DNA of 29,958 nucleotides from JAGLQA01 sp023135565 (GTDB lineage: Bacteria; Acidobacteriota; Aminicenantia; UBA2199): positions 1-29,958 of the forward strand of contig DAOWCY010000075.1 in assembly GCA_030639305.1 (NCBI GenBank). The letters are read 5' to 3'. The position numbers and the translations under genes are program-made. Each line of letters begins with the position of its first letter. Within the stretch, counting starts at the first letter, position 1. The notes under the pieces are model-generated. The model was not told where the DNA came from, did no database searches, and worked only from the letters and a program-made list of their open reading frames with translations. Positions 5,397 through 12,605 of this stretch are shown one piece after another.

Positions 5397-7448
5397 GATG
5401 GCAGTGTCGATCACCTTCTGACCCCGGTCCACAAAATGTATCACATACCTGCTGTCATCTATGGCATTGATTATTTTGCCCCTACCGAATACCGGGTGCT
5501 CGATAAACCTCTCTTCCACCACCTCGGCAGGAGCTGCGGAAAACCTTACCGCTTGCGGCGCTATCTGCTCCAATAATGTATCGAGAGAATAAACCTTGGT
5601 ATAAAGCGGCGACCGGATGCCGGCAAGAAACCGCGACGGCCTCTCCGAACCGGTGGAAACGATCAATTGATCCACCGCCCGGGTTGAGGCGACATAAAAA
5701 AGCCTCCTCTCCTCCTCTATCTCATCTATCTCTTTCCTTAAGAAAAAAGGCATGTAAGTGGAGTTAATCCCGGCGGTAATAACAGTGGGGAATTCCAGGC
5801 CCTTGGCATTGTGCATGGTCAGCAAATAAACAGGACTTTTACCGTCTTCTTCTTTTATACCCGAATCTAAACTGATGCGGTCCAATAAAGCGCCGAAATC
5901 AGCCGCCGGGTTGTCTGCCTCCCACTGCTTGATAAAGTTCAGCAATTCTTCGATATTCAAAAGCCTGCTCTCTTCTTTCTTGTTTTCTAAGAATTCGATG
6001 TGACCGGAAACTTTTAGCAGCATATCCAAAATTTCTGAAAACTTAAGTTCCCCCAGCCTGCCGTTCAGTTCGGCGATTTTGGCAAAGATGGGCCGGGCGG
6101 TGAATTTATCGGGAAAAAACTCTTTTAATGCCGGGAACAGGGGCATGTCTTTCTCAACGGCAGTCCGGCTTAAAGTTTCCCGGGATTTACTGCCGATACC
6201 TAAAGGAAGAAAACCGATTAACCTTAAAAAAGAGGCATTATCTTTTAAATTTAAAGTAAGTCTAAGCAGGGATAGGCTGTCTTTAATCTCTTTCCTGGCA
6301 AAAAAAGGCTGCCCCTTAAGTATCTTAAAGTCTATCTCCCGCCTCATGAATTCCGTTTCAAAAGCCAGGGATTGTGAGTTGATGCGGTATAGGATGGCGA
6401 CAGGGAATACTTCCGGGCTTCTCTCTTTCAACTGCAGTATCAGTTCCGCGGTGTTCTCAGCTTCATCTTCTTTGGAAGCGGTGGGCAGGATGAATACCGG
6501 GCGGCCCTCTTTTTTTTCGGTCCACATAGCCTTTTTTTTTCTCATGGTGTTGCTTTCGATCAGGTTATTGGCAAAATCGAGTATCTGCCGGGTGGAACGG
6601 TAATTCTGCACCAATTTGATGATGTAGACGCCGGGGAAGTCGTTTTCGAAATTAAAAAGGAAACGGATACTGGCGCCTCGCCAGGCATAAATAGCCTGGT
6701 CATCATCTCCCACTATAGTAATATTCTTATGTTTCCCGGCAATCTCTTTTACCAGGTCATATTGATTGGGATTGGTATCCTGGAACTCATCTACCAATAC
6801 ATATTTGAACAGCGAAGCATACTTCTCCCGCAAATCTTCGTAGGTTTGCAGCAGCTTCACCGGTAGGGAAACCAGGTCTTCATAGTCCCATAGTTTACAC
6901 TGCTTCTGGTAATCATAGTAGAGGCTGAAAATCTTAACTTCATCGCCGTTAAAACCTTTCTGCATTAAATAATCAGGATTATTGGGATAGTTTAGATTCA
7001 TCTTGGCTGCATTGATTTTTTTCCTGGTCAGCTCTATTTCATCGTTGGTAAAATAATCGAAGTTATCCCCGGCAATCCTACCGATGACGTTTTTCTGGTC
7101 GTTGTCGTCCATTACCTGCCATTCCGTGTCGAAACCCGAAAGGTGCCCCGACTCCCGCAAAATCCTTAAACCTAAGGAATGAAAAGTGGAAATATTAAAT
7201 TTTCCGGCCGCTGTGCCGGTTAAAGATTCGATTCGTTTTCTCATCTCGTTGGCGGCTTTATTGGTAAAGGTAACGCCCAGGATGTCGCCCGGGGAATATT
7301 TTCCGCTTTCGATCAAATAAGCGATCTTATGGGTAATTACTTTTGTTTTGCCTGAACCGGCCCCGGCGATAATAAGCAGCGGCGAGTCGAAATAGGATAC
7401 GGCTTCTTTTTGGTCGGAGTTTAAACTTGCTAAAATATCATTTTTCAT
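5376..7448 (-). CDS. uvrD: UvrD/PcrA-family superfamily 1 DNA helicase
   Basis: This 690-residue 3'-5' helicase would unwind DNA in nucleotide excision and mismatch repair. All SF1A motifs are visible: motif I IIAGAGSGKT (residues 26-35, Lys34), Ia TFTNKAANEM, II DEFQDTN (220-226), III GDDDQAIYAWRGA, IV VQNYRST, V TMHNAKGLEF and VI FYVASTRA. The C-terminus has the HPVFGRGKI turn of the UvrD/PcrA tail that contacts RNA polymerase or UvrB. The length is slightly below the usual 720-780. The ATG start has AGAGG about 5 nt upstream and overlaps the last 11 bp of the pcm gene, so translation is coupled. rep or pcrA would be equally fair names. Confidence 0.92.
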   Translation of the reverse strand: MKNDILASLNSDQKEAVSYFDSPLLIIAGAGSGKTKVITHKIAYLIESGKYSPGDILGVTFTNKAANEMRKRIESLTGTAAGKFNISTFHSLGLRILRESGHLSGFDTEWQVMDDNDQKNVIGRIAGDNFDYFTNDEIELTRKKINAAKMNLNYPNNPDYLMQKGFNGDEVKIFSLYYDYQKQCKLWDYEDLVSLPVKLLQTYEDLREKYASLFKYVLVDEFQDTNPNQYDLVKEIAGKHKNITIVGDDDQAIYAWRGASIRFLFNFENDFPGVYIIKLVQNYRSTRQILDFANNLIESNTMRKKKAMWTEKKEGRPVFILPTASKEDEAENTAELILQLKERSPEVFPVAILYRINSQSLAFETEFMRREIDFKILKGQPFFARKEIKDSLSLLRLTLNLKDNASFLRLIGFLPLGIGSKSRETLSRTAVEKDMPLFPALKEFFPDKFTARPIFAKIAELNGRLGELKFSEILDMLLKVSGHIEFLENKKEESRLLNIEELLNFIKQWEADNPAADFGALLDRISLDSGIKEEDGKSPVYLLTMHNAKGLEFPTVITAGINSTYMPFFLRKEIDEIEEERRLFYVASTRAVDQLIVSTGSERPSRFLAGIRSPLYTKVYSLDTLLEQIAPQAVRFSAAPAEVVEERFIEHPVFGRGKIINAIDDSRYVIHFVDRGQKVIDTAIVAVKFL

Positions 7449-8145
7449 TTTTACCTCTTATGATCGGTTTGAATTGCACCGGGATCAAATTTGTTTTTTT
7501 CAAAGTGCCTTTATTGTCTTTTTCGATGAGGATAAATTCCTGTACTTTTGAAGAGTGGCTGACCTCTACGATCATCCTGCCTCCTATAGCCAATTGTTCC
7601 AGCAGGCGCGGGGGAATATGGTCCGGGGAATAGGTACAAATGATACCGTCGAAGGGGCCATGTTCCGCCCAGCCTAAGGAACCGTCACCGATTTTAAAAT
7701 TGATGTTATTATAGCCTAAAGCCAAAAGCTTTTTCCTGGCTTTTTCGGCCAATTTTTCTTCTATTTCGATAGTAAAGACCTGTTCCACTAATTCAGCCAG
7801 TATTGCCGCATGGTATCCCGACCCGGTGCCTACTTCCAATACTTTTTTGTTGTAATCCGGGGCGATAACATAGGTCATCATGGCTACTATATAGGGACGG
7901 TTTATTACCTGGCCTTCGCCTATATCCAGCGGCGAATCGTTGTAAGCTTTTTCCCGGAGGCCTTTTTTGACAAACATGTGTCTTTTTACTTTGAGAAAAG
8001 CATTTAAGATTCTTTCGTTGGTAATGCCTCTTTCAACTAACTGTTTTTCTATCATATTTTCCTGGAGCGGCAGGTAATCGCTGCTCTCCGGGAACAAAAG
8101 GAAACCGCAGAAAATTAAAACAAACGGTAGAATTTTTGTTTTCAT
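7438..8145 (-). CDS. pcm: Protein-L-isoaspartate O-methyltransferase, exported form
   Basis: The 235-residue product is a SAM-dependent enzyme that methylates isoaspartyl residues in damaged proteins. Visible are the PCMT signature SPLDIGEGQVINRPYIVAMM region (the family's IGxGQTISxPY), motif I VLEVGTGSGY, the acidic strand VFTIEIEE, and GDGSLGWAEHGPFDGI. About 20 extra N-terminal residues form a hydrophobic signal peptide (ILPFVLIFCGFLLFP), so the enzyme is probably periplasmic, whereas classical Pcm is cytosolic. The ATG is only 6 nt from a TAAAAT -10 box and the gene overlaps uvrD. The signal peptide is clear from the sequence; its function in repairing envelope proteins is inferred. Confidence 0.88.
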   Translation of the reverse strand: MKTKILPFVLIFCGFLLFPESSDYLPLQENMIEKQLVERGITNERILNAFLKVKRHMFVKKGLREKAYNDSPLDIGEGQVINRPYIVAMMTYVIAPDYNKKVLEVGTGSGYHAAILAELVEQVFTIEIEEKLAEKARKKLLALGYNNINFKIGDGSLGWAEHGPFDGIICTYSPDHIPPRLLEQLAIGGRMIVEVSHSSKVQEFILIEKDNKGTLKKTNLIPVQFKPIIRGKNEK

Positions 8146-8151
8146 ACTCCT

Positions 8152-8180
8152 ATTTTAACAGATATTCCGCCAATAGTAAA
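8152..8180 (-). promoter_or_regulatory. Leaderless-type promoter of pcm-uvrD
   Basis: Minus strand TTTACT (8175-8180), 17-bp spacer, TAAAAT (8152-8157), 6 nt, ATG. The GGAG just before the ATG (spacing about 1 nt) is too close to act as a normal ribosome binding site. Confidence 0.55.
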
Positions 8181-8212
8181 ATGCCGGGGCATTATCCAGC
8201 CTTCAGCCTTCG

Positions 8213-8241
8213 GCATTCGGCAAACGGGCATTCGCGAAATC
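8213..8241 (-). repeat. 29-bp dispersed repeat, copy 1
   Basis: The reverse complement of these 29 bp is identical to 28552-28580 (core GCGAATGCCCGTTTGCCG). It is flanked on both copies by degenerate GCTGAA/GCCGAA iterations. The stretch 8186-8395 holds several such CAGCCTTCAGCC / GCTGAATGCTGAAAGC units and no gene. Confidence 0.75.
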
Positions 8242-8395
8242 TATCGGGATCAGGTTTCCCCCTTAACCCCTCCCTTCGCGGCATTTGCCCTAAACTCATC
8301 GGAATTATACCGGCGGGCGGGCGTCTAATTATGGGGGCTGCGCAGCAGCCCGGCTGAATGCCGAAAGCTGAATGCTGAAAGCTGCTTCCCCCCTC

Positions 8396-8424
8396 TTCCC
8401 ACATTCGTCACTTCATGGTATAAT
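8396..8424 (+). promoter_or_regulatory. Probable rel promoter
   Basis: TTCCCA (8396-8401), 17-bp spacer, perfect TATAAT (8419-8424). It would give a leader of about 115 nt before the rel start at 8549. The -35 is weak. Confidence 0.5.
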
Positions 8425-8500
8425 ATGCCCGGAACAACGCCATCCAGGTTTGCAGTTTGAAGCTCGAAGCTCGAAACCTGGGATTTGTAATTTGGGATTT

Positions 8501-8542
8501 CCGGGCAAGCCGGTTTTTTTTGCTCCGGGTTTGCCCGGTTTT
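8501..8542 (+). promoter_or_regulatory. Competing hairpins in the rel leader (candidate attenuator)
   Basis: CCGGGCAAGCCGG (8501-8513) can fold into a small stem followed by eight T (8514-8521), like a weak intrinsic terminator. CCGGGTTTGCCCGG (8526-8539) forms a second stem followed by TTTT. Alternatively CCGGGCAA (8501-8508) pairs with TTGCCCGG (8532-8539), which excludes both small stems. The last stem ends 3 nt before the AGG in front of the rel ATG. Confidence 0.4.
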
Positions 8543-8548
8543 AGGATT

Positions 8549-10702
8549 ATGATAAAAAGATATTTCGCTCTCGAAGAAAAGGTAGTCAGCTACCACAAAA
8601 ATGCCAATATCGCACTATTGAAAAAAGCCTATTCTGTAGCCGCGGACGCCCATCTCAGCCAGAAACGGGCCACCGATGAACCCTATATTATTCACCCCCT
8701 GGCCGTGGCCGGCATCCTTGCCGACATGAAGCTCGATGAGATATCCATAGCCGCCGGGCTGCTGCATGACGTAGTGGAAGACAGCGACTATACCCGCGAT
8801 AAAATCACGGAACTTTTCGGCAAAGAGATCGCCGAAATTGTCTGGGGAGTAACCAAAATTTCTAAAATACCCCATTTCGACCCCTACGGCGCCAAAGCGG
8901 AAACCCTGAAAAGAATGATCATCGCTATGACCAACGACGTCCGGGTAATACTAATAAAATTGGCCGACAGGCTGCATAACATGTCCACTTTAGAGGCGCT
9001 GCGAGAAGAAAAAAGAAAAAGAATAGCCAAAGAGACCCTGGAAATATATGCCCCTATCGCCTACAGGTTAGGCATGGGTAAGATCAAAACCGAATTGGAA
9101 GATATTTCTTTCCGCTATGCCTATCCCGAAGAGTATGAGCGAATCACTAAAGAAATAGACAATAAACAGAAATGGGCCATGCTCAAATTAGTGAATTTGA
9201 AAAAAGAAATGGAAGACATCTTGCAGCACTACAACATAACCGGGGAAATTCAATACCGCATAAAAAGGGAAATCTCGATCTACCGCAAATTGATGAGGCA
9301 AAATATCGACTTAGATAGGGTTTATGATCTATTGGCCTTAAGGGTCATCACCGATTCCATAGAGAATTGCTACCTGTTGATGGGTGAAATTCACCAGAAA
9401 TGGCAAAATATTCCTAACCGCTGGCGCGATTTTATCGCCAATCAAAAAAGCAACGGCTACCAATCGATTCATACCACCATTATTACCCGGGACAGCAGCC
9501 GCTATGAAATCCAGATCAGGACCGAAGGGATGCACAAAATAGCGGAAGAAGGTATCGCCGCCCACTGGCAGTACAAAGAGGGGATTAATTTTCTCGAGAA
9601 CGATGAACGTTTACAGTGGTTCAGGGATATGATCGAAGCCCACAAGGAAAACCCCAATCCCAAAGAGTTTCTTACCCAGGTCAAAGGGGATTTGACCCCC
9701 AACGAAATTTATGTATTTACCCCCAAAGGAAAAGTGATCAGCCTCAAGCAGGAATCCACACCTATAGACTTTGCCTTTGCTATTCACACCGAAGTCGGTC
9801 ACCACTGCAAGGGCGCTTATGTAAATGAACAGTTCGTTCCCCTGCGGACGAAACTGCAATCCAGCGACGTGGTAGAGGTCGTTACCGCCAAAAACGCCAG
9901 ACCCAGCGCCGATTGGCTTAAAATGGTGGCCACCAGCAGGGCAAAAAGAAAAATAAGCAGCTACTTGCAGAGACGGGAAAACATTGTCTACTTAGAAAGG
10001 GGGAAAAAACTTTGGGGCCGAATCCTCCGCCAGTATAAAAAGAAACACCACCTGAAAATCGATGAAGAAGATATAAAAAAAAGAGTGCAAAAGGTGTATC
10101 ACAGTGATATGGACGGTTTTTTCCGGGACATCGGTTCCAATAAGAAAGTCCTGGACAGGAAAGCGCTAAAAGCTCTTTTCCCGGAAGTAAGCGCCCCTGA
10201 AGTCATACATCATCAACCTAAGAGGCCGTCTAAAAAAGGTTCCCAGGTTTACCGGTTGATCAATGTAGAGGGCTATAAAGATATCGACATATTGTTCGCC
10301 AAATGCTGCAATCCCATCAAAGGCGATAATATTGCGGGATATATAACCCAGAAGCGGGGATTGGTCGTCCACAAAGGCAACTGCGCCAATTTGAGGAATG
10401 TGATGCCCACCCGGTTAAAAGAGGTACAGTGGAGCGAAGACCAGGAGTTTGCCTACTTAGTGAAATACGACCTGATCGTTCCCGATAAGCCCGGGATACT
10501 CAACTCCATCTCAGGTATCACGGCAGACCATAACTCGAATATAAGAAAGATTGCTGTTGATAAAACAAGCCAGGATATGTGCAAGGTGAAAATCTCTTTC
10601 GAGGTGAAAGATACCCTACAGTTAGATAAGATTCTCAAAGAATTTAAACGAATAAAAGGCATGGAAACCATAATCAAAAGAAAAGCGCCAACCCAAACAT
10701 AG
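8549..10702 (+). CDS. rel: Bifunctional (p)ppGpp synthetase/hydrolase (RelA/SpoT family)
   Basis: This 717-residue cytosolic enzyme makes and degrades (p)ppGpp in the stringent response. Domain order is complete. The HD hydrolase has His49, LLHDVVED with His73-Asp74, and LADRLHNM, so it looks active. The synthetase spans about 225-345 with RVYDLLALRVI, GYQSIHT and the YEIQIRT strand. The TGS domain is at about 386-446 (EIYVFTPKGKVISL). A conserved Cys segment (AKCCNPIKGDNIAGYIT) and a C-terminal ACT domain (about 645-715) follow. The start is ATG 8549, where homology begins and AGGA precedes; an upstream in-frame start at 8372 would translate repeat DNA. The gene is monocistronic and faces away from pcm. 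Confidence 0.93.
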   Translation: MIKRYFALEEKVVSYHKNANIALLKKAYSVAADAHLSQKRATDEPYIIHPLAVAGILADMKLDEISIAAGLLHDVVEDSDYTRDKITELFGKEIAEIVWGVTKISKIPHFDPYGAKAETLKRMIIAMTNDVRVILIKLADRLHNMSTLEALREEKRKRIAKETLEIYAPIAYRLGMGKIKTELEDISFRYAYPEEYERITKEIDNKQKWAMLKLVNLKKEMEDILQHYNITGEIQYRIKREISIYRKLMRQNIDLDRVYDLLALRVITDSIENCYLLMGEIHQKWQNIPNRWRDFIANQKSNGYQSIHTTIITRDSSRYEIQIRTEGMHKIAEEGIAAHWQYKEGINFLENDERLQWFRDMIEAHKENPNPKEFLTQVKGDLTPNEIYVFTPKGKVISLKQESTPIDFAFAIHTEVGHHCKGAYVNEQFVPLRTKLQSSDVVEVVTAKNARPSADWLKMVATSRAKRKISSYLQRRENIVYLERGKKLWGRILRQYKKKHHLKIDEEDIKKRVQKVYHSDMDGFFRDIGSNKKVLDRKALKALFPEVSAPEVIHHQPKRPSKKGSQVYRLINVEGYKDIDILFAKCCNPIKGDNIAGYITQKRGLVVHKGNCANLRNVMPTRLKEVQWSEDQEFAYLVKYDLIVPDKPGILNSISGITADHNSNIRKIAVDKTSQDMCKVKISFEVKDTLQLDKILKEFKRIKGMETIIKRKAPTQT

Positions 10703-10757
10703 CAGTGCCGGCACCAGCAAAACTTTATTACTGCTTGTGATTTGTTTTTTTACCACA

Positions 10758-10823
10758 TTGCCTCCGGCGGCCCTGCCGGGAGCCAAACTTTTGAAAAAGT
10801 TTGAACAAAACTTTTATTTAGGG
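10758..10823 (+). repeat. 66-bp dispersed intergenic repeat, copy 1
   Basis: Begins TTGCCTCCGGCGGCC and ends AAAACTTTTATTTAGGG, exactly as the copy at 12517-12582, which has the same length and orientation. The middle differs but keeps a hairpin (AAACTTTT/AAAAGTTT here). It lies in the convergent gap between rel and hutH. Confidence 0.7.
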
Positions 10824-10866
10824 GAAAGTAATGTCATCACCGTTACCGTGCAGCGGCTTAGAGGGT

Positions 10867-10903
10867 GGGTGCCCCGCACCCCCGCGCCGCGGGCTTTGTT
10901 TTT
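10867..10903 (+). terminator. Double GC hairpin between rel and hutH
   Basis: GGGTGCCCCGCACCC (10867-10881) is followed by CCCGCGCCGCGGG (10881-10893) and then CTTTGTTTTT. On the plus strand the second hairpin plus T-run is a good intrinsic terminator for rel. On the minus strand the first hairpin follows hutH. The 27 bp from 10855 recur at 24387-24413 (25/27). Confidence 0.6.
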
Positions 10904-12424
10904 CTACTCGATTGCGCCCACCGCTTCTTCTACCGCGTCGACAATGGCCCCGGAAACCACTAATTCGCGCACTTTCTCCATATCTTTGTATAATACCCGG
11001 TCTTCCTCTAAATGAGACACATGTTCGCGGATCACCCGGTGGGCGGCCTTTGTCCCGGCCCCGGGCGCTAATTCCTGGAAATCGATGCCCTGGGCCGCGC
11101 AAAGCATCTCGATGGCCATTACCTGCTGTACGTTTTTGACGATGGCAGCAGCATTCCTGGCAGCAATCGCGCCCATACTGACGTGGTCTTCCTGGCCCGC
11201 CGAAGTAGGAATGGAATCCACACTGGACGGGTGGGCCAGCACCTTATTTTCCGAAACCAGCGCCGCAGCCGTGTACTGTGTGATCATAAACCCCGAATTC
11301 AGGCCGCTTTTACTGGATAAGAATGGCGGCAGGCCGCTGACATGGGGGTTTACCAGCCGGTCGGTGGTGCGCTCCGAAATAGAGGCGATCTCCGCCAGGG
11401 CAATACACAAATAGTCCATAATAAAAGCCAAAGGCTCGCCGTGAAAATTCCCCCCGGAAATCACTTCCTCCTCTTCCGGGAAAACCAGCGGGTTATCCGT
11501 AGCCGAGTTGATCTCGATAGTAAGAACGTTCCGCGCATAGCCGGTAATGTCGGCGATAGGACCTAAAACCTGGGGCATACAGCGCAAGGTATAAGCGTCC
11601 TGGACCCGTTCGCAGTTCACATGGGAAGCGATGATCTCGCTGTCTTCGATCAATTTCCTGATATTGGCGGCGATGCGGGTCTGGCCCGGGTGGGGCCGCA
11701 GGGCATGGATTTTTTCATCGAAAGCCCGGGCTGTGCCTTTCAAGGCTTCTAAGCTCATGCTGCCGGCCACCTGGGCGTTTTTGAGCAGCAGTTCCGCATC
11801 CGCCACCACTAAACAGCCGATGGCGGACATCATCTGGGTGCCGTTGATCAAGCCCAAGCCCTCTTTTGCCAGCAGTTTCAGCGGTTTCAGGCCTTTCTTT
11901 GCCAGCACCTCGTCCGCCGGCAAGCGTTTGCCCTCTTCTAAACATTCCCCCTCGCCCATAATCACTAAGGCTAAGTGGGCCAGGGGAGCCAGGTCGCCGC
12001 TGGCCCCCACCGAACCCTGGGAGGGGATATAAGGATAGACTTTCTTATTCAAAAGTTGGACAAGGAACTCGATCAACTCTTTTCTTACCCCGGAATAGCC
12101 TTTTGTTAGGGCGTTGGCGCGCAGCAGCATAATGCCGCGCACGATATCTTCGGCCAGCGGCGGTCCCACGCAGACAGCATGGCTGCGGATGAGGTTTTCC
12201 TGTAGTTTGGTGGAATCTTCCTTGGAGATAAAGGTATTCGCCAGTGCGCCGAAACCAGTATTGATGCCGTAGACTGTTTTATTTTCTTTTAGGATTTTCT
12301 CTACGAAATCTCTCGAGCGATTGATTTTGCCTACTGATTCGGCTGCCAATTCCACTTGTTCATCATTCCTGCTCACAGCCGAGACGTCTTCTATAGATAA
12401 TGAATTACCGTCAATTTTAATCAT
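10904..12424 (-). CDS. hutH: Histidine ammonia-lyase
   Basis: This 506-residue cytosolic enzyme deaminates L-histidine to urocanate. The self-forming MIO electrophile comes from Ala141-Ser142-Gly143 in GSVGASGDLAPLAHL. The catalytic Tyr52 sits in VYGINTGFG, and NSATDNPLVF and GGNFHGEP are also conserved. The length equals the family's. The start is ATG 12424, with GGAGG 7 nt upstream and a consensus promoter; 30 further upstream codons are non-homologous. No hutU, hutI or hutG is nearby, so the lyase may belong to a dispersed pathway. A related aromatic ammonia-lyase or aminomutase activity cannot be fully excluded. Confidence 0.9.
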   Translation of the reverse strand: MIKIDGNSLSIEDVSAVSRNDEQVELAAESVGKINRSRDFVEKILKENKTVYGINTGFGALANTFISKEDSTKLQENLIRSHAVCVGPPLAEDIVRGIMLLRANALTKGYSGVRKELIEFLVQLLNKKVYPYIPSQGSVGASGDLAPLAHLALVIMGEGECLEEGKRLPADEVLAKKGLKPLKLLAKEGLGLINGTQMMSAIGCLVVADAELLLKNAQVAGSMSLEALKGTARAFDEKIHALRPHPGQTRIAANIRKLIEDSEIIASHVNCERVQDAYTLRCMPQVLGPIADITGYARNVLTIEINSATDNPLVFPEEEEVISGGNFHGEPLAFIMDYLCIALAEIASISERTTDRLVNPHVSGLPPFLSSKSGLNSGFMITQYTAAALVSENKVLAHPSSVDSIPTSAGQEDHVSMGAIAARNAAAIVKNVQQVMAIEMLCAAQGIDFQELAPGAGTKAAHRVIREHVSHLEEDRVLYKDMEKVRELVVSGAIVDAVEEAVGAIE

Positions 12425-12454
12425 AACAAACCTCCGTTTATACCAGGTTGTTGA

Positions 12455-12483
12455 ATTATCTACCACTACCCCCTTTTTGTCAA
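12455..12483 (-). promoter_or_regulatory. hutH promoter
   Basis: Minus strand TTGACA (12478-12483), 17-bp spacer, GATAAT (12455-12460). The leader is about 25 nt and contains GGAGG. Confidence 0.75.
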
Positions 12484-12516
12484 GCCTGTGGCGCAGGCCT
12501 AAATTTCCCATCAAAT

Positions 12517-12582
12517 TTGCCTCCGGCGGCCAAAACCCTTTTGGAAAAGGGTTTCTGGACTTCCCAAAACTTTTATTTAGGG
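12517..12582 (+). repeat. 66-bp dispersed intergenic repeat, copy 2
   Basis: Same ends as 10758-10823 (15/15 and 17/17 identical at the two borders). The middle carries a stronger hairpin, AACCCTTTT-GG-AAAAGGGTT. It lies just downstream of the matrixin-TPR gene on the minus strand and may end its transcript before hutH. Confidence 0.7.
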
Positions 12583-12605
12583 AATCCGGGACCTCCTCTA
12601 AGTAC

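Noticed and set aside
8161..8400. Possible CRISPR-like iteration of GCTGAA/CAGCCTT units
   Set aside because: Units are short and irregular, with no constant spacer length; they behave as degenerate REP-like repeats.
8372..8548. 59-codon N-terminal extension of the rel frame
   Set aside because: It translates repeat DNA and the leader hairpins; homology to RelA/SpoT proteins begins at the ATG at 8549.
12425..12514. 30-codon upstream extension of hutH
   Set aside because: It covers the -10 and -35 boxes and is not homologous; GGAGG precedes the ATG at 12424.
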